Assembly (NCBI RefSeq): GCF_009455635.1
Contig: NZ_QPER01000001.1
Span: 1,302,001-1,366,000, forward strand
Source of the DNA: Paraburkholderia agricolaris
Lineage (GTDB): Bacteria > Pseudomonadota > Gammaproteobacteria > Burkholderiales > Burkholderiaceae
Length of the DNA: 64,000 nt
Direction of reading: 5' to 3'
The first letter of the stretch is position 1. Each line of letters opens with the position of its first letter. Under the pieces are notes generated by a model. That model was not told where the DNA came from and made no database searches. It saw nothing but the letters and a program-made list of their open reading frames with translations. Of this stretch, positions 8,314 to 16,955 are shown in pieces. The translations under genes and the position numbers were made by a program.

Positions 8314-9375
8314 TCAGATCACGACCGGTTGTTCGAGTCGCAAAGCACGACGCGCGGTATCGAGCCGCACTCGCGCACCGAGCGGTAGCGTCAGATTCGG
8401 ATCGCAGTGTCCGCTGGGCCAACCGGCCAGCACAGGAATGCCAAGCGGTTCAAGTGTCCTGCGCAACAGTGGATTGAGTACCGCGGGATCGACAGCGTCA
8501 TCCGGTCGCTCGCCGAGCTCGGAAAAATCCCCGACCAGCACACCCTTGAGGGTGGCCAACTTACCGGCGAGCCGCAGTTGTGTCAGTAAGCGGTCGATTC
8601 TCGAAGGTGTCTCGCCGACATCTTCGATAAAGAGAACGGCATCTCGCGTATCCACTTCATAGGACGTGCCGAGCATACTGCAATGCAAGGAGAGATTGCC
8701 GCCGACCAATCGCCCGGTTGCGACGCCGGGTACGAGTACGGTCAGGGTGAAATCCGCTGGCGGCTCGATCCACGCCCCTTGTGTGACGCCTCCCTGGATC
8801 ATCGCAAATACATTCGTCTCGGTGGGTGCGCGCTTGTTGACCAGCAAGTCTGACGACAACATTGGACCGTGGAATGTGACGAAGCCCGCGTGCCGCTGAA
8901 TGGCCGCATGCAGCGCGGTGATGTCGCTGTAGCCGACGAAAGGCTTCGGATTTGCGCGCAACAGCGCATAGTCGATCTTGTCGACTAATTGCGATGAGCC
9001 AAAGCCGCCCCGCAGGCACCACACCGCACCGATATCGGGTGCGGCAAAGGCTGCATGCAAATCCTCCCGTCGCGCGTTGTCCGTGCCGGCCAGATACTCG
9101 AACGGGGCCGCCAACGGGGCTCGGCTTGCCGGCATGACACGCGCCATGAAGCCGTGTGAGGTGAGCCAGCGCGCCGCTTCATCGACCTTGTCTGGCGCCG
9201 TCGAAGCAGGCGCAACGATCGCCACGCCAGCGTCTAACCTGAGCGCCGGCACAGGTGTGAGACTGACCTCGGTAGACGGAGACCCGACGCGAGAGGTGAA
9301 AGAAGCGCACCCGCTAACGGTTGCGCTCGCGAAGGACAGCGCACCGGTGCGAGTCAGGAAGTGTCGTCGGTTCAT
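8314..9375 (-). CDS. ldcA: LD-carboxypeptidase (peptidase family S66, LdcA-like), exported
   Basis: A 353-residue protein. Family S66 enzymes remove the terminal D-Ala from murein tetrapeptides in cell-wall recycling. The S66 landmarks are present: V-A-P-A-S near residue 55, W-C-L-R-G-G-F-G, the nucleophile in G-Y-S-D-I-T (about residue 146), the Glu in L-F-I-E-D-V-G-E (about residue 250) and the His in P-S-G-H (about residue 325). Unlike cytoplasmic E. coli LdcA it begins with M-N-R-R-H-F-L and has a lipobox-like V-S-G-C, indicating export, probably by Tat, as a lipoprotein. It therefore likely acts on periplasmic muropeptides. Confidence 0.88.
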   Translation of the reverse strand: MNRRHFLTRTGALSFASATVSGCASFTSRVGSPSTEVSLTPVPALRLDAGVAIVAPASTAPDKVDEAARWLTSHGFMARVMPASRAPLAAPFEYLAGTDNARREDLHAAFAAPDIGAVWCLRGGFGSSQLVDKIDYALLRANPKPFVGYSDITALHAAIQRHAGFVTFHGPMLSSDLLVNKRAPTETNVFAMIQGGVTQGAWIEPPADFTLTVLVPGVATGRLVGGNLSLHCSMLGTSYEVDTRDAVLFIEDVGETPSRIDRLLTQLRLAGKLATLKGVLVGDFSELGERPDDAVDPAVLNPLLRRTLEPLGIPVLAGWPSGHCDPNLTLPLGARVRLDTARRALRLEQPVVI

Positions 9376-9469
9376 CTCTACTCGTCACAATGTCCGTTGG
9401 ATACGGCGGTGATCCGGAGGTTCGACAGGTCGTGTTCCCGGGCAGACCTTTCTTGTCGAGTGCTTCGGC

Positions 9470-10291
9470 TTAGGTGCGAATACGCTGCCCTAGCATGCTG
9501 GCGTGACCGTCCGCTGTTTCGATTTGCCGTTTTCTCAACTTGCTGATGACCTCTTGCCCTTCTTTGATGGGATTGAAGTCAAATGTCACGACAGTCAGAT
9601 TTTCACAGCGAAGCAATGAAGCAGGGATCTTCGTTATCGAGTTCGCTGCAAGCAGAAGAAAGCGTAAGTTCCCCAGTTCCGGCAACCAGTCGGGTACAGA
9701 CTGGATGTTGTTCTCGAACGCTTGCAGCGTCTGCAGAGCCGAAAGGTTCTTTACCGGGGACGGGATCTCGGTGAAGCGATTCCCGGACAGTGAGAGCGAG
9801 GTGAGCGCCCGCAGTTTACCAACCGACTCGGGCAGCACGGTGAGTTTATTGCCGCTCAGGTCCAGTTCATCCAGTACCACGCCGTGCTGCTCACAGAGAT
9901 CCTGCAAGTCAGGCAGCACGGGTGGCGCTTCTTCCAGACCCAGTTTCGCAAGGCGGAGTTTGAGTTTTATCTCGCCCACTTCGCCCAGGCTTTCCACAGT
10001 TCTGACGAAATCGCGAATCTCTTTCGACGCGCCGGATACCGCCTCACTGTCCGGCGAGGCTCTTTCCCAGTCGGCGAGCTTCAGATTGATGCGCTCGATG
10101 GGCGCCTTCGCCGATGCGCGCAGCGGCACCTGGTCCGTGTTGCCCCGGCTACTCGGTGGAAGAATCTGATTGAACGCGTTGTGAAAGTGCTTTGCCGCAC
10201 GTACCACAAAACCGCTCTTCTGCGCTTCGCTATATTGCGTTCCGATGGAAATGACGGAGCCGTTGCGTGTTCCCTCAATCGATTTATTCAT
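9470..10291 (-). CDS. Leucine-rich-repeat protein (LRR paralogue 3)
   Basis: A 273-residue protein; the ATG at 10291 is preferred because GAGGA lies about 9 bases upstream, while the ATG at 10300 would abut it. It has no Sec signal. A short polar N-terminus is followed by the shared helical module around W75 (INLKLADWERASPDSEAVSG), then five or six LRRs (about residues 115-250) such as LDELDLSGNKLTVLPESVGK and LTSLSLSGNRFTEIPSPVKN. It is about 6 kb from the two other family members but on the same strand, with unrelated genes between. Catalytic domains are absent, so it is a binding scaffold or effector of unknown target. Confidence 0.8.
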   Translation of the reverse strand: MNKSIEGTRNGSVISIGTQYSEAQKSGFVVRAAKHFHNAFNQILPPSSRGNTDQVPLRASAKAPIERINLKLADWERASPDSEAVSGASKEIRDFVRTVESLGEVGEIKLKLRLAKLGLEEAPPVLPDLQDLCEQHGVVLDELDLSGNKLTVLPESVGKLRALTSLSLSGNRFTEIPSPVKNLSALQTLQAFENNIQSVPDWLPELGNLRFLLLAANSITKIPASLLRCENLTVVTFDFNPIKEGQEVISKLRKRQIETADGHASMLGQRIRT

Positions 10292-10327
10292 GGGTCGCAT
10301 TCCTCACTTCATGATTAGTATAGTTGA

Positions 10328-10409
10328 TGAGTAACGAGACCTTCAGTGAGGGTTCCAAACAAGTTTGTTCTTCGGTGAGGTGGAACCGGACCCCAGCCGC
10401 CGTTACTCA
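10328..10409. repeat. Inverted repeat in the intergenic region before the efflux operon
   Basis: The 264-bp gap between LRR paralogue 3 and the efflux operon holds no convincing gene. It contains TGAGTAACG (10328-10336) and its exact reverse complement CGTTACTCA (10401-10409), 64 bases apart. A smaller GAGAG-AACG-CTCTC hairpin lies nearby (around 10445-10460). These could be regulatory or structural; nothing more can be said from sequence. Confidence 0.3.
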
Positions 10410-10555
10410 GGGGTAGTCGCCCGGATCGGGTGTGGCTCCGACGAGAGAACGCTCTCTCGCTTTACGTAATGTGACTGATGGGGGAGTTTTCTCCAGTTGA
10501 TCCATTCACAATGGAATTCGAACTCGGTTCTTCAAACTGCGTGGTACGACTAATC

Positions 10556-11536
10556 ATGGTATCGAAAACGGAGCCGGATTTGAACGCGCTTACACGCACC
10601 GCGATTTGCATCCTGCTGTGTCTTGGCCTCGTCGCGTGTTCGCGTTCGAGTGACACGCCATACCAGGGGTATGTTGAAGGCGACTGGATCTATCTCTCCG
10701 CGGGTCAGTCCGGTCAAATCGCAAACCTCCAGGTGGGCCGCGGCGAGCAGGTCGCCGCGAATACTGAGCTTTTTTCTCTCAGATCCACCGTCGAGCAGGT
10801 AGCCGTGGACGGGGCGATGCAAATGTGGCTCGCGGCAAAGGCCCGACTCGCCGATCTGGTGTCTGGTAAGCGTTCGCTGGAACTCGATGTTCTCAAGGCG
10901 AGAATTCTGCAGGCGAAGCTGGACGCGCGTAGAGCCGCGGCGCAATGGAGACGCGACCAGCAACAAGTGGGGCTGGGCGCGGTGGCGCAGCAGCAGGCCG
11001 ACAACGCGAAGGTGGCCGCGCTCATTGCCGCGGCGCATGTGCAGGAGCTCGAGCGGCAATTGGTGCTGGACAGCCTCGCGCCGCGGGCGCATCGACTCGA
11101 GGAGCAGGAGGCGCTCGTGGCGGCCGCTTACGCGTCGTTCGTTCAGGCCCAGCAGATGCTGGATGAGCGCAGCGTGCGAACGCCGGTAGCTGGAACCGTC
11201 GACGACACTTTATATAGGCTTGGGGAATGGGTGCCGGCCGGGCGACCCGTCATCAAGTTGCTGCCCGTGGCTGGTATCAAGGTTCGCTTTTTCGTCCCGC
11301 GCAAGGCGCTCGATAGCCTGCGGCCAGGAGCTATTGTGCACGTGGTCGTGGGTGAAGGCGTGCCCAGGCTCAATGCAAAAGTGACGTTCATATCCAGCAA
11401 GGCCGAATATACGCCGCCTGTCGTGTTCAACAACAACAGTGACGACAGGCTCGTCTATATGGTTGAAGCTCGCCCGAGCACAATCAAAGCGGACGCGTTG
11501 CGGCCCGGCGTACCGGTTGAAGTGAGCGTTCGATGA
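10556..11536 (+). CDS. HlyD-family membrane fusion protein of an ABC-type efflux system (lipoprotein)
   Basis: The periplasmic adaptor of a tripartite pump. The frame opens at 10478, but a signal peptide with the lipobox L-V-A-C-S begins after the ATG at 10556, which I take as start (326 residues); no clear ribosome site decides it. After the lipobox come a biotinyl-lipoyl half motif (G-Q-S-G-Q-I-A-N-L-Q-V-G-R-G-E-Q-V), a long Ala/Gln-rich coiled-coil hairpin (about 90-210) and the second lipoyl half plus beta-barrel (V-R-T-P-V-A-G-T-V). Its stop overlaps the next gene's start by 4 bases, so it is the first gene of a translationally coupled HlyD-ABC-ABC2-OMF operon. Substrate unknown; drugs or hydrophobic compounds are typical. 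Confidence 0.88.
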   Translation: MVSKTEPDLNALTRTAICILLCLGLVACSRSSDTPYQGYVEGDWIYLSAGQSGQIANLQVGRGEQVAANTELFSLRSTVEQVAVDGAMQMWLAAKARLADLVSGKRSLELDVLKARILQAKLDARRAAAQWRRDQQQVGLGAVAQQQADNAKVAALIAAAHVQELERQLVLDSLAPRAHRLEEQEALVAAAYASFVQAQQMLDERSVRTPVAGTVDDTLYRLGEWVPAGRPVIKLLPVAGIKVRFFVPRKALDSLRPGAIVHVVVGEGVPRLNAKVTFISSKAEYTPPVVFNNNSDDRLVYMVEARPSTIKADALRPGVPVEVSVR

Positions 11537-12531
11537 ACTACGCGGAAGCCTTCACGCGCTCCGCCAGTGCGACTAACGCTGGCGGCGAAGAGTGGGCGGT
11601 CGACACGCATCTGCTTAACAAGCACTTTGGGCACTGGCACGCCGTCAGGGACGTGTCGCTGCAAATCAGGCGCGGCGAAATATTCGGCTTTCTCGGTCCG
11701 AACGGAAGTGGCAAGACGACGTGCATGCGCATGCTGTGCGGTCTTCTTGTGCCCGACTCCGGGCGCGGCCGCTGTCTGGGCCTGGACATCGTGCAGGACA
11801 GCGTCGCGCTCAGACGCAAGGTGGGGTATGTGACGCAGCGCTTCTCGTATTGGGGCGACCTGTCAGTGCGAGAAAACCTCGACTTCGTTTCGCGTGCGTA
11901 CGGACTGGAGAACCGGCGTGCGGTTGTCGAGCGTACTCTGGAGGAATTCGGCTTGCGCGAGCGCGCCGGCCAACTGGCAGGGGCACTGTCTGGGGGATGG
12001 AAGCAGCGGCTTGCCATGGCGGCTTCATGGATGCACGAGCCGGAATTGCTGCTTCTCGACGAACCGACTGCCGGGGTTGATCCAAACGAACGCCGCGAAC
12101 TCTGGGAGGAGCTGCATCGTCTCGCGGAGCTGGGCACGACCATTCTGGTCAGCACACACTACCTGGACGAGGCGGAACGATGCAATCGCATCGGGTATCT
12201 GGTCCATGGACGGCTTTTGGCCCATGGCGCCGTCAACGATATCGTCGCAGCGCAAGGCCTATCGAAACTTGCGCTCAGCGGGGCAAGTTCTGGCCGGTTG
12301 AGAGCGAAACTGCATGGCGCGCCGGGTGTGGAGCGGCTGGTCGCATTCGGCGGCGGATTGTACGTTTGTGGGTGCGATTACGCGTCGCTCGACAGGACCT
12401 TGACGTGTCTCGCATCGGACGAGCCTGGTCTGAGAGTGGAGGTCGTGCCGACGCGTCTGGAAGACGTATTGATTTATCTCATGGATACCAGTGAGCAGAT
12501 GTCGGCCGAGTTCACCCGACCTCTCACATGA
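11533..12531 (+). CDS. ABC transporter ATP-binding protein of the efflux operon
   Basis: A 332-residue cytoplasmic ATPase partnered with the ABC-2 permease that follows. Walker A is GPNGSGKTT (about residue 55), the signature reads L-S-G-G-W-K-Q-R (about 155), Walker B is LLLLDEPTAGVD and the H-loop is S-T-H-Y-L-D. The C-terminal 90 residues match the extension usual in ABC-2 multidrug ATPases (CcmA/YhhJ-YbhF type). Start and stop both overlap neighbours by 4 bases (ATGA), indicating coupled translation. Trp replaces the common Gln at the fifth signature position, a variant seen in this ATPase subfamily. Confidence 0.93.
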   Translation: MNYAEAFTRSASATNAGGEEWAVDTHLLNKHFGHWHAVRDVSLQIRRGEIFGFLGPNGSGKTTCMRMLCGLLVPDSGRGRCLGLDIVQDSVALRRKVGYVTQRFSYWGDLSVRENLDFVSRAYGLENRRAVVERTLEEFGLRERAGQLAGALSGGWKQRLAMAASWMHEPELLLLDEPTAGVDPNERRELWEELHRLAELGTTILVSTHYLDEAERCNRIGYLVHGRLLAHGAVNDIVAAQGLSKLALSGASSGRLRAKLHGAPGVERLVAFGGGLYVCGCDYASLDRTLTCLASDEPGLRVEVVPTRLEDVLIYLMDTSEQMSAEFTRPLT

Positions 12532-13673
12532 CGACTCAACCTCGTTTCTCGCTCGCACGCTGGTGGAGCATAGCCGTCAAGGAGTATCTGCAGATTCGCC
12601 GTGATCGGCTGGCCTTCGCCATGATGCTCGGATTTCCGCTTCTGCAGATGGCGCTATTCGGCTTTGCGCTCAACTCGGACCCGAGGCATCTACCCACTCA
12701 GGTGATCGCACGAGACGACAGTGAGTTCACGCGAAGCTTCATGTCCGCACTTACGATTTCGGCGTATTTCGACATTGTCGCCGACGATTCGGCCGGTCTC
12801 GATGCCGATCAGATCCTGGAGCAGAACAAGGCGCTGATCGTGATTCAGATTCCGGCCGGTTTCAGCCGCGATCTGGTGAAGGGTCTCCATCCAGAACTGC
12901 TAGTGGAGGTTGACGCTGGCGATTCGGGAGCGGTCGCCAACGCACTGGCCACGTTGCCTGCGATCGTTGATTCCGCCTTGAGGAAAAACCTGAAAGGACC
13001 GCTCGAGGCGCTGGTGGCAGGAAGCGCGGCCTTCGGGGTGACGATACATCGACGTTTCAACCCCGAGAACATTGCGCAATACACCGTCATACCAGGGCTA
13101 ATGGGGGTCATTCTCTCGACCACGATGGTCATGATGACGGCGATGGCAATCACCCGCGAGCGCGAACGGGGGACCATGGAGAATCTACTCGCGATGCCGT
13201 TTCTTCCTGTCGAGGTAGTGGCAGGAAAGATTCTTCCGTACATCGTCATCGGCATGCTTCAGGTGAGCATGATCGTGATGAGCGCTCACCTCCTATTTAA
13301 TGTGCCCATACGAGGCAGTCTGGCGGCGCTCTATACGTGTTCATTCCTTTTCATCATTTCAAATGTCGGGTTGAGCGTGATGCTGTCGTCATTCGCGGAG
13401 AATCAACTGCAGGCGATGCAACTCGCGACGTTCTATCTGCTTCCCAACTTGTTGTTGACCGATTTCATGGTCGCCTTCGCGGGTCTGCCCAAATGGGCGC
13501 AAGCGATCGGCAATACGTTGCCGCTGACGTATTTCAACCGGATCGTACGCGCCGTGTTTCTGAAAGGCGCCGGTTGGACGGAGCTGTGGCCGCATATCTG
13601 GCCGATGATGATTTTGATGGTGGTGACGCTCGGCGTTACTGTGCGTTTCTACCGGCGAACCCTCACGCATTGA
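12528..13673 (+). CDS. ABC-2 type permease of the efflux operon (YhhJ/YbhR-like)
   Basis: A 381-residue inner-membrane protein. One N-terminal transmembrane helix (about 25-45) is followed by a large periplasmic loop (50-170) and five C-terminal helices, the ABC2_membrane layout. The conserved cytoplasmic stretch R-E-R-E-R-G-T-M-E-N-L-L (about residue 210), which contacts the ATPase, is present. It is the third gene of the operon, overlapping the ATPase gene by 4 bases and spaced 10 bases from the outer-membrane factor gene. It moves the substrate toward the HlyD adaptor. Confidence 0.93.
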   Translation: MTTQPRFSLARWWSIAVKEYLQIRRDRLAFAMMLGFPLLQMALFGFALNSDPRHLPTQVIARDDSEFTRSFMSALTISAYFDIVADDSAGLDADQILEQNKALIVIQIPAGFSRDLVKGLHPELLVEVDAGDSGAVANALATLPAIVDSALRKNLKGPLEALVAGSAAFGVTIHRRFNPENIAQYTVIPGLMGVILSTTMVMMTAMAITRERERGTMENLLAMPFLPVEVVAGKILPYIVIGMLQVSMIVMSAHLLFNVPIRGSLAALYTCSFLFIISNVGLSVMLSSFAENQLQAMQLATFYLLPNLLLTDFMVAFAGLPKWAQAIGNTLPLTYFNRIVRAVFLKGAGWTELWPHIWPMMILMVVTLGVTVRFYRRTLTH

Positions 13674-13683
13674 AGGGGCGGGC

Positions 13684-15180
13684 ATGGCACGACCGAACCG
13701 CGCAACGTCCGCGATCATTCTCCTGCTCGCGACGAACATGGCCGGCTGTACGGTTGGTCCTGATTTTCGCTTGCCCTTGCCGCAGGTCGGCTCAACCTAC
13801 CCCGACATGCAACGGTCCTCAGGTATTGCAGGCGGCGGCCACGCCGACGACGAGGGCGCACAGCGGCTGATCTTCGAGGCGGAGCCTCCTGGAGATCGAT
13901 GGTGGCGTGCGTTTGGATCACCTGCGCTTGACGCGCTCGTCGAGCGCGCGTTGGTGTCGAATCTCACGCTGACTCAGGCCGCGATGCGACAAATCGAAGC
14001 GCAGCAGGAATATCTGGCCGAATCGGGTGGACACCAGTTTCCGCAGGTGGACCTCAGCATGTCAGCCGAGCGGCAGAAGTCCAATCCCGATTCGCTAGGT
14101 CTCGGTACGCTTCCGGCTGGCATTGGCCTTGCGCCCTACACGCTCTATGACACGAGCGTGCGCGTTAGCTATGTATTCGATCTTTTCGGCGCCAATAGAC
14201 GGGCGCTTGAAGCATTGGCGGCGAGGGCGGAATACCGGAAATACGAGTTTGAAGCGGTGCGCCAGATGCTGGCCGCAAATCTCGTCGCGAGCGCGATTCG
14301 ACTCGCATGCGTGAGGCAAATGACCGAGGTTGCGCAGCGTCAGCTTGCAATACGCGAACAGCAGCGGCAGATCGATCGGGCGAGCGAACGCCTTGGCGCG
14401 ATATCGGAGGTTGAGCGCATCGCCAGAGACGAGCAGGTTGAAAAGGCGCGCCAGCGATTGCCGGCGCTGCGCAAGGAAATGGCGCGGCTGCGCAGCCGGA
14501 TTGCCATTTACGAGGGGCGCTCGCCCGCGAACGTCGAGGCTTTGCCGGATGCGCTCGATGAACTGCGGCTCGACAGGCTCACGTTGCCGGCGACCGTGCC
14601 CGTCGTGAAGCCGGCGCAACTGGCGTTGTCGAGACCGGACGTGCGCGCTGCCGCGTCGTTGCTGCACGTAGCGAACGCCGAAGTGGGGCGCGCCACCGCC
14701 GCGCTCTATCCGGGCATTTCGCTTGTGGCCGGTGCCGGGAGCCAGCAGACCTCGATCCTCGATTCGCTGGGTTCACTGAACGTATGGAGTGTGGGCGTGG
14801 GGCTGACGCAACCGCTCTTCAACGGCGGCAAACTGCGGGCCCACAGGGACGCCGCCCAGGCCGCGTACGAGGCGACGCTCGCCGACTACCAGACCGCGGT
14901 ATTTCAGGCGGTGCAACAGGTCACCGATTCCATTGAAGCACTCCGTCAGGACACCGACGAGTTGAGTCTGAGCGAGGCCAGCCTCGAACGCGGGGAGCAT
15001 CGTGCGGACATCGATGCGAAGCGCCATCTGGCGGGAAACATCAGTCTGATAAGCCTACTCGACACCCGGCACGCAATGTTGGCAGCTTCATATCGCCGGA
15101 TCGAAAAATACATGCAGCAGCTAGTCGATACGGTTGCCTTGTACCAGGCGGTCGGCGTTCGACCCGACTCCCTTCGTTGA
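13684..15180 (+). CDS. Outer-membrane efflux factor, NodT/OprM-type lipoprotein
   Basis: A 498-residue outer-membrane channel. It has a signal peptide with the lipobox M-A-G-C-T followed by V-G-P-D-F, the standard start of NodT-family RND/ABC factors. W-W-R-A-F-G-S-P-A-L-D-A-L-V and two repeats of the OEP domain follow, including A-L-Y-P-G-I-S-L-V-A-G-A-G-S and the second-half motif P-L-F-N-G-G-K-L-R-A. It completes the four-gene pump, giving the operon its own exit duct. No dedicated regulator is next to the operon. Confidence 0.92.
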   Translation: MARPNRATSAIILLLATNMAGCTVGPDFRLPLPQVGSTYPDMQRSSGIAGGGHADDEGAQRLIFEAEPPGDRWWRAFGSPALDALVERALVSNLTLTQAAMRQIEAQQEYLAESGGHQFPQVDLSMSAERQKSNPDSLGLGTLPAGIGLAPYTLYDTSVRVSYVFDLFGANRRALEALAARAEYRKYEFEAVRQMLAANLVASAIRLACVRQMTEVAQRQLAIREQQRQIDRASERLGAISEVERIARDEQVEKARQRLPALRKEMARLRSRIAIYEGRSPANVEALPDALDELRLDRLTLPATVPVVKPAQLALSRPDVRAAASLLHVANAEVGRATAALYPGISLVAGAGSQQTSILDSLGSLNVWSVGVGLTQPLFNGGKLRAHRDAAQAAYEATLADYQTAVFQAVQQVTDSIEALRQDTDELSLSEASLERGEHRADIDAKRHLAGNISLISLLDTRHAMLAASYRRIEKYMQQLVDTVALYQAVGVRPDSLR

Positions 15181-15230
15181 CAGGACGCGTGAGCGTTCGT
15201 ATGACGGCCGCCTCCCGGGGCATCCATGCT

Positions 15231-16955
15231 CTAGTTGGCGATCAATACCAGCGAAGACGCGACAGCTCGCTGCGTCGGATTAGATGGCCAGTTGTCAGAG
15301 GGGTGACCGACGTTCGCGCCGTTGACGATCATCGCACTTGAACCACCGCCATCGAGATTGACGGCCGATATTGCGCCAAGCCACTGCATGACGTCCGCCG
15401 TCTCCTGGATGGTTGTCCCCAATGCAAGACCGGGCTGCCGTCCATCGACCTCGACCATCAGGATGGTGCCATCGGGGGCCTTGCCGATCATTGTGCGCGG
15501 ACTGCGTGCGTTGAACCACCCCCAATAGAAACCGGATCGATCGACGCCGGCATAGTTGGGCGACCAGCCCTGCGCGACAGCTCTTTGCCGAACCGTCGCC
15601 GCGGGCAACAAGATTGGACCGGCGGCTGCGAGCGACATGCCGGGCGACAGCGTCACGGCCGTGTCGTTCGACTGGACACGCGGTGTGATGTTCAGCATCG
15701 TGCCGGGCGTTGCGTTCTGCTGCAACCACGTAGCGCTCGTCCCAAGGCCCTGCAGCACATAGCCGCCCTGAGGCGGCGCTGCACCCAACACTGCGCTCCC
15801 CGACACGACCTGGCCGGCACTGTCGACGAGCATCGCATAGGTCAGGCCGCTATAGCCCGCATCGACAGTGACCGACGATGTGCGGCCGCCGTTGAAATTG
15901 CCGTCGTACAGGACGAGGTCGTCGTAGTTGGTGCAGGTGTAATCGTGAGCACGCCCCGATGCGGGTAATGCGCCCGGACTGCCGCAATTGTATATTTGAC
16001 CGAGGATCGACCGGTTGACCCCAACGATCTGGGTGCTCGCGCCTGCCGCGTTGGCGAGCGTAACCGTGGTCGACAGGTTGGGTAAAAAGACCACGCTCGG
16101 CTGCCCGTTGACCTGCGTGAATGACACACCGGCTTCTCCGTTTGCGGCCATACCTTCGAGCTTGCCGTTGGACACGATCGTACTGGCCGCGCCCTTCAAC
16201 TCGACACCCGTAGCGCCAGCATTGGTCGACCAGAACCCGGCATTGATTGCGGCGATACCGCCCAGGCGCGCGGCAGTCGCTTGAGGCGTTTCGCCACCCA
16301 CCCCTAGCATGCCACCGACGTCCGTCTCGTTACCACCGGCGATGACGTTCTGGAGGTTGCCTTTAAACGTCGGCGAGACGGCTAGAATGTTCACGAGCCA
16401 AGGTCCGGTCGACGTGGCGTTGCCGTCGGTTCCGGTGTTGCGCACCGTGGGCCGATACTTGCGGCCGGTCGCTTTGGCTATCGCAAGCGCGACTGCTTGC
16501 GCATCGGCCTGGATCGCATACTGCCCGATTGACACATTGAAGCCGAGGGCTGAGCCGTCGGGAGCGAAGCCCGCTGAATCGTAGCGAACCTGATAGCCCG
16601 CCGCGGCCATTGCCGCCGCCGCCGGTGCCGCGGCACTCTGCGTCGCGGCGAATTCCACCGTGACTGTCCAGAAATCGGTACTCGCCGTTTGACCGCGCGC
16701 GATGTGATAGTACGTTAAGCCGCGCGTCAACTGGGTTGTCGTACGGGCTTCCGGTAGCGCAGATGGACCGAGCGGCAGTTCCGCTGCGGGCAAATGCCAG
16801 GCCTCAGCGGCGGGTTGCCATGGACTGCTGCTGCGATTGTCATGCGGGCTGTCGCTCAGACTGTCACTTCCACAGCCCGCTAGTGGTGCCGCGGTTGCGG
16901 TGAGCAGCGCCAGGCTTACGATCATGGTACGAAGCATCTTTTTGGCCGATTTCAT
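15231..16955 (-). CDS. Phosphodiester glycosidase (NAGPA domain) with N-terminal SPOR-like region, lipoprotein
   Basis: A 574-residue envelope protein (an ATG six codons upstream is possible). The signal peptide ends with the lipobox L-A-G-C-G. Residues about 75-195 look like a SPOR-type pair of repeats (F-W-T-V-T-V-E-F and A-L-A-I-A-K-A-T-G), suggesting peptidoglycan binding. The C-terminal ~370 residues match the NAGPA/DUF2233 fold: A-A-I-N-A-G-F-W, then M-V-E-V-D-G-R-Q-P-G and A-V-N-L-D-G-G-G-S-S-A-M near the end, the usual signature of phosphodiester alpha-GlcNAcases. Bacterial members probably cleave sugar-phosphodiesters of wall polymers or capsules; the substrate here is unknown. It is convergent with the efflux operon. 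Confidence 0.82.
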   Translation of the reverse strand: MKSAKKMLRTMIVSLALLTATAAPLAGCGSDSLSDSPHDNRSSSPWQPAAEAWHLPAAELPLGPSALPEARTTTQLTRGLTYYHIARGQTASTDFWTVTVEFAATQSAAAPAAAAMAAAGYQVRYDSAGFAPDGSALGFNVSIGQYAIQADAQAVALAIAKATGRKYRPTVRNTGTDGNATSTGPWLVNILAVSPTFKGNLQNVIAGGNETDVGGMLGVGGETPQATAARLGGIAAINAGFWSTNAGATGVELKGAASTIVSNGKLEGMAANGEAGVSFTQVNGQPSVVFLPNLSTTVTLANAAGASTQIVGVNRSILGQIYNCGSPGALPASGRAHDYTCTNYDDLVLYDGNFNGGRTSSVTVDAGYSGLTYAMLVDSAGQVVSGSAVLGAAPPQGGYVLQGLGTSATWLQQNATPGTMLNITPRVQSNDTAVTLSPGMSLAAAGPILLPAATVRQRAVAQGWSPNYAGVDRSGFYWGWFNARSPRTMIGKAPDGTILMVEVDGRQPGLALGTTIQETADVMQWLGAISAVNLDGGGSSAMIVNGANVGHPSDNWPSNPTQRAVASSLVLIAN

